64,000 nucleotides of DNA, from positions 5,212,501 through 5,276,500 of the forward strand of contig NZ_CP047242.1 of assembly GCF_009856605.1 (NCBI RefSeq), read 5' to 3'. This document shows, piece after piece, positions 27,118-36,349 of this stretch. Position numbers and translations under genes: made by a program. Source of the DNA: Trichormus variabilis 0441. Its GTDB lineage: Bacteria; Cyanobacteriota; Cyanobacteriia; Cyanobacteriales; Nostocaceae. The stretch's first letter is position 1, and each line of letters begins with the position of its first letter. The notes below the pieces were generated by a model. That model was not told the DNA's origin. It was given only the letters and a program-made list of their open reading frames with translations, and ran no database searches.

Positions 27118-30060
27118 ATGTTTTACGATCGCCCCCCAATTTCCCCCCCACCAATCACACCACATTCGTTAGTAAGTTCTATTCCCACACCCCAAGATAA
27201 TGATCATAGCCAAACGGCTGATACATTTAAGTATGCGATCGCTACTCCTAGTGAACTAGAAACATTTCCCAATGAGTTCTCTACAGGTGTTTCACCGCAG
27301 CTTTTTACAACAGAACATTTTAGTGAGGAACTCATTACTCAACATATAGTTAGCGAACTACCTGTTGGTAATACGAGTAACAATAACGTCACCAATATCC
27401 CAGGAATATCTACTGTTGACAATATTAAACAAGCTCCTAAAGCTGAATCTTCTCCACCAAATTTGGGTAAACCGGAAAAAGATAATGGTGTCACAGCACC
27501 AGTAAATACAACAGATACAATTACTTTTACCGAAACTTCTAGTTCTGGTATAGAAACTTTATTACTAGGGGTAATTATTAACCGTAGAGAAGTTGGTAGT
27601 TTAGATGTTATACGTCGAGGAAATACCTTACTAGTACCTTTAGAAAACTTTGCTCAACTTACAGGCTTAACCATTACAACAACTGATGATACTACAGAAA
27701 TCAAAACACCTCTAGGTGCTGTGAAACTAGCGTCTAGTGAACTAGAGATAATTCAGGGAATTACCCATATTAGCGATTCTTTATTACAAGAAAAACTCAA
27801 TACCACAATCGAGTTGAGGTCTTTAGAAGCAGCTTTGATTGTTGGGTTACCTTGGTTATCAGGTAGTAGAGAAGCGCGAAATGCAGCAATTGATCTAGAA
27901 CCAGAAGTTAAAGCACCGCTAAGTGGATTGTCTAGTTTTAGACAGGAACTTAATGTTGTTAATGATTCTGGTGGTACTCGGTTCCAGAGTTATAGTTTGT
28001 TGGGTGGGAGACTCGCTGGCGGGACTTGGCGTATACGTTTAAATAATAATTTTGAAAATTCTCCCAACTTAGCTGAATATTTTTTCTATAAACGTAATGG
28101 TAGATTTCTTTATCAATTAGGTCGTCAACAAATAAGTGTACATCCCCTATTAAATGGGCAAATTTTAACGGGCGCACAATTTGGTTACACTAATTTACCC
28201 GCAGATCGCTATAGACAAAGTTATAGTGCTAATCAGTTAATACCAAGAAGTTCTCGTTCTGTACAAACATTTCGAGGCGAAGTTCCTCCAGCCAGTTTTG
28301 TGCAACTGCGAGTTGGTAGTAGAATAATTGCCCAACAGCAGGTAGGATTTGATGGAAGATACGAATTTTTTGATGTAAATTTGCCTGCTGGACAAAATAA
28401 TTTAATTGAAGTTTTGGTTTACGATCGCAACAATTTCAGTGTACCTATTGAAATTCGCTCTGTGAGACTCAACACCTCAGATTTACTATTACCTCCAGGT
28501 GGTAATGTACAGTTATTGGGTTTGGGTTTTAGTGGTAACTTAGCTCAAAATGCTTTTTCTGACGATTATAATACCTCTGATTCTGGTAGCCTTGTGGGCT
28601 TTTATCAATTTAGGCAAGGTCTATCAGATAATTTTACTGTTGAAGCTGGACTACAAGCAATTCCGAATACTTTCCAAACTCAATTAGGTGCAATTTGGCG
28701 TATAGCCAATCCTGTGATTTTATCGGGTAGCGTGGGTACATCTTTTGGTAAGCTTGCTTATAATGCAGATTTAGATGTTCAGTTAGGTGGATTAGATATA
28801 AATGCTAATTCTCAGCTATTCCCCGAAGGTTATAGAAGTGATAATGGCTCAAGAGAAAGATATAATCATAGCTTAGAAGTAGGTTATCGCTTCAATAGTA
28901 ATTTGAGGTTGGGAGTTTTAGCACGTAGTCGCAAATCTGATTCAAACTCAACTGAATACATTGCACCTACTTTCTATTTCCGTCCCTCTAATAGTTTATA
29001 TTTTACAGGTAGACCTGACACTGAAGGGCAATATCTGTTTTATTCGGCATATCAACCTAATGCTTTAACTCGATTATCATTTAGTAGCTTTGGTGATAAC
29101 TATGCTACGGATTTCAGTTATAAATTAAACAATAATTATCAGTTATCTTTGGGTAGTGATTTCGGTGGTAATCTACCAGCTCGCTACCTTGCTACAGTAA
29201 ATTATTATCCCAGAAATATTAGAGGATTTAGTTGGAGGTTAGGGCTTGCTTATCGGGATGGCGATGTGGGGCCAATTGTTGGTGCTAGCACCCAATTGAT
29301 ACCGGGTCTATTTGCTAGAGTCGAATATCAAGCTATACCTTCCAGGGCTAGAAGTAATTTTGGTGGATGGGGAGATGATCGCCTGACAATTTCTCTAGTA
29401 TCCGATTTATCATTCTCTGATGGTAGAATCTCCCCAGGTAACTTTAACTCTTTTGGGAAAGATAAGGGAGCGATTTCTGGACGTATTTTTGTCGAAGGAA
29501 GTAAAGAAAGCTTTGATTTAGGCGAGTCTAGTGTCCGAGTTACAGACAAATACGGTAAGATTATCGGTGGTGCGAGAACCAATGCTCAGGGTAACTTCTT
29601 TGTCGGTAATTTGCCAGAGGGTGTTTACATAGTTGAGGTCGTTCCCAAAGACTTACCCATAGAACTTACCCCCCTGAAAACTACCACAATTGCCGAGGTT
29701 GCGGGTGCGGCGGTAACTAAGTTGAGTTTCCCTATGAGGGTTGAATATGGCATTGCTGGACGCATTACAGATAGTGCAGGTCTGCCCGTACCGGGTTTAG
29801 CGGTAGAACTTGTTAATGCTGAAGGTAAAAAAGTTGGAACAGGCGCAACTGACGAATTTGGTCTTTATCGTGTAGATGGTCTTCCGGCTGGTCAATACAC
29901 ATTACAGGTTCCCAATCAAAGCAACATCAATCGTAGCAATAGCCTGCCCAAACGAGCTATAACTATTGAGAACGATTTTGCCTACGACCAAAATCTGCAA
30001 TTACCCATTTCCGCAGCCACTAAAGATGCACAGGAAGCACCAAAGTTACCTAATCCTTAA
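27118..30060 (+). CDS. Usher-like outer-membrane protein with carboxypeptidase-regulatory C-terminus
   Basis: 980 residues. About 1-140: Pro/Thr/Asn-rich, probably disordered. About 145-250: ETLLLGVIINRREVGSLDVIR onward, like the N-terminal domain of archaic ushers. About 381-460: plug-like segment FRGEVPPASFVQLRVGSRI, VGFDGRYEFFDVNLPAGQNN and LNTSDLLLPPGG, the order seen in usher middle domains. Flanking beta-rich stretches (about 255-380 and 460-780, e.g. GFYQFRQGLSDNFTVEAGLQ) would form the barrel. About 784-875 and 878-960: two carboxypeptidase-regulatory-like beta domains (GAISGRIF...; YGIAGRITD...). It should export and assemble the secreted subunits. Oddity: no signal peptide is visible at the only available start; a stop lies just upstream in frame. 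Confidence 0.75.
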   Translation: MFYDRPPISPPPITPHSLVSSIPTPQDNDHSQTADTFKYAIATPSELETFPNEFSTGVSPQLFTTEHFSEELITQHIVSELPVGNTSNNNVTNIPGISTVDNIKQAPKAESSPPNLGKPEKDNGVTAPVNTTDTITFTETSSSGIETLLLGVIINRREVGSLDVIRRGNTLLVPLENFAQLTGLTITTTDDTTEIKTPLGAVKLASSELEIIQGITHISDSLLQEKLNTTIELRSLEAALIVGLPWLSGSREARNAAIDLEPEVKAPLSGLSSFRQELNVVNDSGGTRFQSYSLLGGRLAGGTWRIRLNNNFENSPNLAEYFFYKRNGRFLYQLGRQQISVHPLLNGQILTGAQFGYTNLPADRYRQSYSANQLIPRSSRSVQTFRGEVPPASFVQLRVGSRIIAQQQVGFDGRYEFFDVNLPAGQNNLIEVLVYDRNNFSVPIEIRSVRLNTSDLLLPPGGNVQLLGLGFSGNLAQNAFSDDYNTSDSGSLVGFYQFRQGLSDNFTVEAGLQAIPNTFQTQLGAIWRIANPVILSGSVGTSFGKLAYNADLDVQLGGLDINANSQLFPEGYRSDNGSRERYNHSLEVGYRFNSNLRLGVLARSRKSDSNSTEYIAPTFYFRPSNSLYFTGRPDTEGQYLFYSAYQPNALTRLSFSSFGDNYATDFSYKLNNNYQLSLGSDFGGNLPARYLATVNYYPRNIRGFSWRLGLAYRDGDVGPIVGASTQLIPGLFARVEYQAIPSRARSNFGGWGDDRLTISLVSDLSFSDGRISPGNFNSFGKDKGAISGRIFVEGSKESFDLGESSVRVTDKYGKIIGGARTNAQGNFFVGNLPEGVYIVEVVPKDLPIELTPLKTTTIAEVAGAAVTKLSFPMRVEYGIAGRITDSAGLPVPGLAVELVNAEGKKVGTGATDEFGLYRVDGLPAGQYTLQVPNQSNINRSNSLPKRAITIENDFAYDQNLQLPISAATKDAQEAPKLPNP

Positions 30061-30284
30061 ATCTGCGTGTTGTTGAATTGATGTATGAATAAGGAAAAGC
30101 AAAGATAAAAATCTTTACCTTTTGGGAAAATTTAATTTTATTTCGGCAACAACGCCTAATTTTAAATATTTAAGTGTGGCAATTATATTTATTAGCCAGA
30201 TACTTCACCTTTATGCCCCATTTCATCTACGATATGAATTGTTCTCCCCTTCAATGGGCTGCATTAGGTTAATCTGCGATCGCT

Positions 30285-32495
30285 ATGCCTAAATCAAAAA
30301 AAAGCTCTAATTCTATTAATTTAAACGATCCTCAATACTATCTTAACCGGGAGTTAAGCTGGTTAGAATTTAATAACCGAGTTTTACATGAAGCTTGCGA
30401 CTCACGCACAAAACTATTAGAAAGACTTAAGTTTTTGGCAATTTTTAGTTCCAACTTAGATGAGTTTTTCATGGTGCGGGTGGCAGCTCTAAAACAACAG
30501 GTAGAAGCAAAGGTCAGCAAACTAACTCCCGATGGACGCACACCCCAACAACAATTAAATGATATTCGCCTGAATCTCATACCCCAAGTTACAAAACAGC
30601 ATCAACATTTTGAACAAATAATTCGCCCCTTGTTAGCTAGTCATGGTATCCATATTTTGGATTACATTAACTTGACTCAAAAACAACGCAGTTATCTAGA
30701 TAACTATTTTGAAGATCAAATTTTCCCGGTTCTGACACCCTTAGCCGTTGACCCCAGTCATCCCTTTCCCTACATTTCTAATCTCAGCTTGAATTTGGCT
30801 GTTGTGGTCAAGAACCCAGAGACAGAAGAAGAATTTTTTGCCAGAGTCAAAGTTCCCAGCGTTCTCCCTCGGTTTTTGCCCCTACCGCCAGAGTTAGCAT
30901 TTCAAGAGAACGGACAAGCAGCTAACTGGGTAGGTGTACCATTAGAGCAGGCGATCGCTCATAATCTAGATTCCCTCTTTCCAGGGATGAATATCCAAGA
31001 ATATCATCCCTTCCGCATTACCCGCGACGCTGACCTAACTCTGGAAGAAGATGAAGCTGATGACTTGTTATTGGCAATAGAACAAGAACTGCGAAAACGG
31101 CGTATGGGTGGTTCTCCCGTCAGAATTGAAATTCAATCCCAAACGCCAGAACTCATCCGCACCAGGTTACTGCAAGACCTAGACCTAACAGAACAAGATG
31201 TCTACGAAGTCGATGGTCTGTTAGGACTGCGTGATTTGATGTCCTTTATGGCTTTGCCGTTGCCAGAACTCAAAGATCCACCACGCCAATCTGTAGTACC
31301 GATGCGTCTACAACGATTGCGAGAACCAAACTTAAATCCTGATGTTTTGGAGTTAGAGGAAGGTAAAGACTTTTTCTCGGTCATTCGAGAAAAAGATTTG
31401 TTCGTACACCATCCCTATCAATCTTTTTCTGCCACAGTCGTGCGCTTTATCACCCATGCAGCCCACGACCCAAATGTCTTAGCAATAAAGATGACATTGT
31501 ATCGTACTTCCGGCGATTCACCCATCGTTAATGCTTTAATTGCGGCGGCAGAAAATGGTAAACAAGTATCAGTCCTAGTAGAACTTAAAGCACGATTTGA
31601 TGAAGAAAATAATATTTATTGGGCAAGGCGATTAGAAAGAGTTGGTGTTCACGTTGTCTATGGCTTAGTAGGTCTGAAAACTCACTGCAAAACGGTGATG
31701 GTAGTGCGACGAGAAAAAGACCGGATGCGGCGTTATGTACATATTGGAACTGGCAATTACAACCCAAAAACAGCCAGACTATATACAGATTTAGGATTGT
31801 TTAGTTGTCGGGAAGAATTGGGTGCGGATATTACAGATTTGTTTAATTTCTTGACTGGTTATTCACGGCAAAAGTCTTATCGAGAATTGCTAGTTGCGCC
31901 TGTAAATATGCGCGATCGCTTTTTGGAGTTAATACGTCGGGAAATCACCAACGTACAGAATGGATTTTCAGGTCGTATTGTTGCCAAAATGAACTCTCTT
32001 GTTGATCCACAAATTATTGCGACTTTGTACGAAGCTTCCCGTGCTGGCGTACAAATTGATTTAATTATTCGAGGCATTTGCTGTTTGCGCCCAGGTATTA
32101 AAGATATCAGTGAGAATATTCGCATTATCAGCATTATCGGCCGCTTTTTAGAACACTCCCGCATCTATTACTTCCATAACAATGGACAAGAAGAAATTTT
32201 TATTGGTAGTGCAGATTGGATGAGCCGTAACTTAGATCGGCGAGTAGAAGTAATTACCCCTATAAAAGACCCAGATATTGCTAAGGATTTGCAAGAAATA
32301 TTGGGAATTTTGCTAGCTGATAATCGTCAAGCTTGGGATTTACAAGCTGATGGTAGTTACATTCAGCGCCTTCCGGGAGAAAATTGTCCAGAAACTAACT
32401 CACAGAAAACTCTCATGAATATGGCGTTACGTTCAACGGGAATCGCTACAAATCTGATCGATTCACCAAAAAGTCCTGCATATAAAGACAATTAA
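30285..32495 (+). CDS. ppk: Polyphosphate kinase 1
   Basis: 736 residues, full length. Reversibly transfers the gamma phosphate of ATP to polyphosphate, the phosphate and energy store of cyanobacteria. All domains are present: N-terminal (YLNRELSWLEFNNRVLHEA), head, and the two phospholipase-D-like C-terminal domains with the autophosphorylated His in GLKTHCKTVMVVRRE and the binding segment YVHIGTGNYNPKTARLYTDLG; a second C-terminal motif is IFIGSADWMSRNLDRRVEV. ATG at 30285, just after a HIP1 site. No ppx or pho genes adjoin it; no Pho-box was recognised in the 224 bases upstream. Confidence 0.97.
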   Translation: MPKSKKSSNSINLNDPQYYLNRELSWLEFNNRVLHEACDSRTKLLERLKFLAIFSSNLDEFFMVRVAALKQQVEAKVSKLTPDGRTPQQQLNDIRLNLIPQVTKQHQHFEQIIRPLLASHGIHILDYINLTQKQRSYLDNYFEDQIFPVLTPLAVDPSHPFPYISNLSLNLAVVVKNPETEEEFFARVKVPSVLPRFLPLPPELAFQENGQAANWVGVPLEQAIAHNLDSLFPGMNIQEYHPFRITRDADLTLEEDEADDLLLAIEQELRKRRMGGSPVRIEIQSQTPELIRTRLLQDLDLTEQDVYEVDGLLGLRDLMSFMALPLPELKDPPRQSVVPMRLQRLREPNLNPDVLELEEGKDFFSVIREKDLFVHHPYQSFSATVVRFITHAAHDPNVLAIKMTLYRTSGDSPIVNALIAAAENGKQVSVLVELKARFDEENNIYWARRLERVGVHVVYGLVGLKTHCKTVMVVRREKDRMRRYVHIGTGNYNPKTARLYTDLGLFSCREELGADITDLFNFLTGYSRQKSYRELLVAPVNMRDRFLELIRREITNVQNGFSGRIVAKMNSLVDPQIIATLYEASRAGVQIDLIIRGICCLRPGIKDISENIRIISIIGRFLEHSRIYYFHNNGQEEIFIGSADWMSRNLDRRVEVITPIKDPDIAKDLQEILGILLADNRQAWDLQADGSYIQRLPGENCPETNSQKTLMNMALRSTGIATNLIDSPKSPAYKDN

Positions 32496-32647
32496 ATCAA
32501 CCGAATTTCCCTGCAAACATTAACTTTTCACAATTACTCTAATTAATCTTTATGGTTACGCACAAATTATTCAACCATAGGATAGAGTAATCATTGGTAC
32601 TTGTTCCCATAAACTATGGAAAATATCGTATTTAGTTATTCCTGGGA

Positions 32648-33064
32648 ATGTTAATGTTCTCTTGTGAGTCCTCTACCTTAAAGGTTCTAGTGGTTGACGA
32701 TCATGAACTGACTCGTTTAACCTTACAATTAGCCTTTTCTAGTCAGGAAAATATCCAAGTAGTCGGTTTAGCCAGTAACGGTCAAGAAGCGATAGAAATG
32801 GTAAGAGACAGTCATCCTGATGTCATTGTTCTAGACTTACAAATGCCAGTCATGGATGGTTGGAGCGCCTCTTGTCATATTAAAGCCATTTCTCCCAACA
32901 CACAAATACTAGCTTATTCGTCAGTAGAAGATATACGTTTTCTTGACACAAAGACAACTTCTAACTTTGATGATGTTTGTAAAAAAGATGTGCCTACCAA
33001 GGAACTTATTGCTTTGGTAAGAGAATTGGGAAGACGTGGGGCGAATAGTTCAATTTCCCAATAA
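32648..33064 (+). CDS. Single-domain response regulator
   Basis: 138 residues consisting of one receiver domain: acidic pocket in KVLVVDDHELTR, phospho-acceptor Asp in DVIVLDLQMPVMDGW, Ser in AYSSVED and the Lys in VCKKDVPTKEL. There is no output domain, so it would act by protein contact or within a phosphorelay. No kinase gene adjoins it. The start may be the ATG at 32648 or 32654, the latter better spaced from GGGA. A terminator shared with the convergent small gene follows. Confidence 0.88.
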   Translation: MLMFSCESSTLKVLVVDDHELTRLTLQLAFSSQENIQVVGLASNGQEAIEMVRDSHPDVIVLDLQMPVMDGWSASCHIKAISPNTQILAYSSVEDIRFLDTKTTSNFDDVCKKDVPTKELIALVRELGRRGANSSISQ

Positions 33065-33138
33065 ATACATTTGCTACGTCGCTTAACTAAATCGGTATAG
33101 TTGAAAATGGGGACCTGAAGAAATTTTATCATTCAGAA

Positions 33139-33183
33139 GCGTCGGTAAAATCGTTATTTGACGGTAAGACCGACGCAATTTTA
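33139..33183. terminator. Terminator between convergent genes
   Basis: GCGTCGGT (33139-33146) pairs with ACCGACGC (33169-33176) and is followed by AATTTTATTT. It ends the receiver gene; on the other strand it lies at the stop of the small coiled-coil gene. Confidence 0.65.
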
Positions 33184-33184
33184 T

Positions 33185-33367
33185 TTAATTGTTACCTGTT
33201 TCGGGAATAGTGCGTTTATATTCTTCTATCAATTCGTCCAGTTCTTCCAACGCTTGATTAACATCAACTCTTAAAATGCCTAGATTCGGTTGCTCTAGAA
33301 GGCTGAGCAAATACTCACGTTTGCTTTGAACTGCTGTAATTCTTTCTTTGAGAGTTGGCAAATCCAT
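33185..33367 (-). CDS. Small helical protein, unknown function
   Basis: 60 residues, predicted almost wholly helical: MDLPTLKERITAVQSKREYL followed by VDVNQALEELDELIEEYKRT. The regular Leu/Ile spacing suggests a coiled coil or helical hairpin. No signal or membrane segment. I do not recognise a named family, but the clean ATG start, composition and length look like a real small gene. Confidence 0.55.
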   Translation of the reverse strand: MDLPTLKERITAVQSKREYLLSLLEQPNLGILRVDVNQALEELDELIEEYKRTIPETGNN

Positions 33368-33535
33368 GATTTTTGTATCCTAAAAGCGGCTTCAAATTTA
33401 AAGTTAACTCAAAAAAGGCTCGTTATGTAGCTGGCATAAGAAGGAAAATCAAGGGTTTAAGCAGAGACTCTTCCCTAAGTTGTCACTCATAACAGATGAT
33501 AATAAAACTAAAGTGTTAAGAATTTATACTATCTC

Positions 33536-34111
33536 ATGTTACGCCAAATCTCTTTGGGAACAATTGGTTTAAGTATCGGTGGCATATTAACCATCGTGGG
33601 GTTTGTTGCCTATGCTGCAAATAATGCCACACTAAACCTGGTCGGATTCTTTTATGGGTTTCCTTTACTTTTAGGAGGACTAGCTCTCAAGGCTAACGAA
33701 CTCAAGCCCATATCCTTTAGCCAGACAACAACAGAGTCAGTGTTACTCTTGCGCCAACAGCAAGCGACTGTCACCCAAAATAAAATCCGTAAAGATATCA
33801 CTCGATATTGTTACGGACAGAATGCTCACTTAGACGGAGCGCTGTCTTACTTGGGTTTAAGTCCTTCAGATGAAGACAGACCAATAGTTACAGGTCTACG
33901 AGAAACAGAAACTAATGGAGCTTATACCCTAATTTTAGAATTTGACTCGCCTGAAATACCAGTCAGTGATTGGCAACAAAAACAAGAAAAGATGACCAAG
34001 TACTTTGGACCAGGAGTTGAGATAAAAATTACTCAAGTGGGTGAAGATAAAATCGAATTAGCATTGATTACTCTTAGTCAAGAGCCAATAGCCCAAAGTA
34101 ATCGCCAATAA
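33536..34111 (+). CDS. DUF2854 family membrane protein
   Basis: 191 residues. Two membrane helices near the N-terminus (about 7-29 IGLSIGGILTIVGFVAYAA and 35-52 LVGFFYGFPLLLGGLAL), then a soluble domain of ~140 residues with RYCYGQNAHLDGALSYLGLSPSD and WQQKQEKMTKYFGPGVEIKI. This is the DUF2854 family of cyanobacteria and plant plastids; function unknown, presumed thylakoid or plasma membrane. ATG at 33536. Confidence 0.78.
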   Translation: MLRQISLGTIGLSIGGILTIVGFVAYAANNATLNLVGFFYGFPLLLGGLALKANELKPISFSQTTTESVLLLRQQQATVTQNKIRKDITRYCYGQNAHLDGALSYLGLSPSDEDRPIVTGLRETETNGAYTLILEFDSPEIPVSDWQQKQEKMTKYFGPGVEIKITQVGEDKIELALITLSQEPIAQSNRQ

Positions 34112-34127
34112 CTAAATAATTAACAAC

Positions 34128-34388
34128 TTACTTTTCTAGTCGCACTGCGTACCATTGTAGATATTTTCCCGCACCTACGTCTAACTCACAACTGGTATCG
34201 ATCAAGTGTTGGGCTTGGGCTGGCAAAGAATCTAATTTTTGTAGCTCAAGGGGTAAATCCGAAAAATTAATTTTTTGTAATTCCCCCTTGAGCTTTTCTA
34301 GTAATTCTATTGTGGTGAGAAACTTTTCTGGTTGGTTGGTTTCTAGGACAACAAAGTTATCCTGTTGATACATTAATGGATCTGGCAT
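34128..34388 (-). CDS. CRR7-like protein (NDH-1 biogenesis family)
   Basis: 86 residues. QDNFVVLETNQPEKFLTTIELLEKLKG at the start (in overlapping blocks), AQHLIDTSCELDVG in the middle and YLQWYAVRLEK at the end match my recollection of the CHLORORESPIRATORY REDUCTION 7 family. In plants CRR7 is needed for the chloroplast NAD(P)H dehydrogenase-like complex; the cyanobacterial role is not settled. ATG at 34388. Convergent with DUF2854, 16 bases apart. Confidence 0.7.
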   Translation of the reverse strand: MPDPLMYQQDNFVVLETNQPEKFLTTIELLEKLKGELQKINFSDLPLELQKLDSLPAQAQHLIDTSCELDVGAGKYLQWYAVRLEK

Positions 34389-35271
34389 TGTCAGGATGCT
34401 CTAAGTTATGTCAAATGATTTTACTAAGATAAATTAGATTTTTATAAAAATCTATTACAATGTTGTAATTCATCTAGATGTATGTAAAAATTTCTGAATT
34501 TTTAGGAAAAGATAACTTTTGTAGTATGTGATGAGTCTTTAAAATCCAGATATCTTGAGCGACCATGAATGCCAATCGCCTGAATCTATATTATATTTAT
34601 TTACATTTTAAATTCAAAAACATATTTTTAAATCAGCTTGTCAAGAGGAATCTTACTTAATTGAGTAGCTGATTAATAACACTAAAAAAATCATTGTGTT
34701 AATAGCTTGATAATAAACTTATACAATCTCAGTAATTTTCTTGAATACCCATCACTATCAAGCTTACAGGATGTTTTCAATCGCTGCAACTTAATTGAGA
34801 GCAGGCTTGGGTTTGGGAAATATTTTCCTGGTAATTTGGCTATTCATATATTGTTTTATTTTTTTAAGTTTATATACAAAATAACCCCTGGAGTGAAAAA
34901 TTGGGATTCACATTTAAAGTTTTGCTTAATAGAGCAATTACGCTTTATCAGACGGGAACTATAACAGTAATATTTCTTATCATGCCTATAAAGAATCAGT
35001 GTAATAAGCAACTACCTTTGTTCTGCCTATTCAATGTATACCCGACATAGTATTAATCCAGATTCTGGGTTACAAATTATCGAGAAGTCCATAGCTACAA
35101 AAGATACAGGCTTGCTATCTGTTTCAGTATTGATGAATGCCGTACAAACTTTTTTCTACACACTCACCAAGATTTTGCTGAAATTATGACTACAGGTAAT
35201 TTAACTATGGAGGTGGAGCTTTTCTCTGTTTTTCAGTCCTCAGAACTCTGATTTTCTACGGAACGCATCTC
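34389..35271. other. 883-base stretch with only weak reading frames
   Basis: Very AT-rich. Two frames exist without recognisable features: 34707-34964 (+, 85 codons, TTG-type start, hydrophobic middle) and 35034-35189 (+, ATG, 51 codons, MYTRHSINPDSG...). Neither has a ribosome site or known family, so I do not call them genes. The last ~80 bases should hold the promoter of the REC-GGDEF gene. Confidence 0.4.
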
Positions 35272-36306
35272 ATGTCAGGCATAAGCCCATATTCTCTTTC
35301 TAAAAAACCTCCCTTAATTTTGGTGGCTGATGATGACAAGACCATCCGAATGCTGTTGCGTGAAGCTATGGAAAAAGAAGGCTATCGAGTAGTAGAGGTC
35401 ACAGATGGTAAACAGTGTCTAGACGCTTATGAGGCTGTTAAACCAGATATAGTGTTGCTAGATGCTATGATGCCTGTAATGGACGGTTTTACGTGCTGTA
35501 AACAATTACTACAAATTGCCAGAAATAATCTAATTACCGCATTGGCAAATCTAGATACTGATTCCGGCTTAGGAAGTACGGTGATCTCCAGATTGTGGGA
35601 ACGTACACCTATCCTGATGATCACTAGTTTAAACGATGCAGAGTCCGTAGATCGTGCTTTTGAAGCTGGCGCAACTGACTATATTACTAAGCCAATTCAC
35701 TGGGCTGTGTTGCGTCAACGCTTACGAAGATTACTACAGCAAGCACAAGTGTATAAACAGTTAGAAGCTGCGAACATGGCCTTACAGCACTTAGCCAATG
35801 TGGATGGTTTAACTGGATTAGCTAATCGCCGCCGCTTTGATAATTATTTAAATACGCAGTGGATTAACTTGGTACAGAAAGGCGCTCCCTTGTCTTTGAT
35901 TTTGTGTGATATTGATTATTTTAAATTTTATAATGACCAGTACGGACATCCGGCTGGGGATATTTGTTTACAAAAAGTAGGTGCGGTTTTAAGCTACAAA
36001 GCTCAGAAGCATCAGGATTTAGTTGCCCGTTATGGTGGCGAAGAATTTGCCGTGATTATGCCATATACTCATGCAAAAGGAGCGATTTATGTTGCCCATA
36101 CCATACAAACCAGTGTCAGAGATTTGCAAATTACCCATGATAAATCTGCTGTGAGTCAACATATTACTCTCAGTATGGGTGTTGCTACCATAACTCCTAC
36201 CTGGGAATCTTCACCTTCTGATTTGATTGCGGCGGCGGATAAAGCACTTTATAAAGCGAAGGAATCAGGACGAGACCGTATTTGTCAATGGAAAGGTAGT
36301 CAATAG
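35272..36306 (+). CDS. PleD-like response regulator with GGDEF domain (diguanylate cyclase)
   Basis: 344 residues. A receiver domain (about 12-150; LVADDDKTIR, phospho-Asp in DIVLLDAMMPVMDG, Lys in ITKPIHW) carries a ~25-residue insertion before strand 4 (NNLITALANLDTDSGLG). The GGDEF domain follows (about 180-340) with the active-site RYGGEEFAVI, so it should make cyclic di-GMP when phosphorylated. The inhibitory I-site, R-x-x-D five residues before, reads KHQD, so feedback inhibition may be weak. Convergent with sasA across 43 bases. Confidence 0.92.
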   Translation: MSGISPYSLSKKPPLILVADDDKTIRMLLREAMEKEGYRVVEVTDGKQCLDAYEAVKPDIVLLDAMMPVMDGFTCCKQLLQIARNNLITALANLDTDSGLGSTVISRLWERTPILMITSLNDAESVDRAFEAGATDYITKPIHWAVLRQRLRRLLQQAQVYKQLEAANMALQHLANVDGLTGLANRRRFDNYLNTQWINLVQKGAPLSLILCDIDYFKFYNDQYGHPAGDICLQKVGAVLSYKAQKHQDLVARYGGEEFAVIMPYTHAKGAIYVAHTIQTSVRDLQITHDKSAVSQHITLSMGVATITPTWESSPSDLIAAADKALYKAKESGRDRICQWKGSQ

Positions 36307-36349
36307 TTTTCTTTTCCCCTTGCTCCCAGCCAATCCCTAGTCCCAATCT

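Noticed and set aside
34707..34964. 85-codon frame upstream of the REC-GGDEF gene
   Set aside because: Non-ATG start, AT-driven composition, no recognisable motif; treated as chance.
35000..35016. NtcA-like GTA...TAC site
   Set aside because: Spacing is nine bases instead of eight and no promoter element is placed to match.
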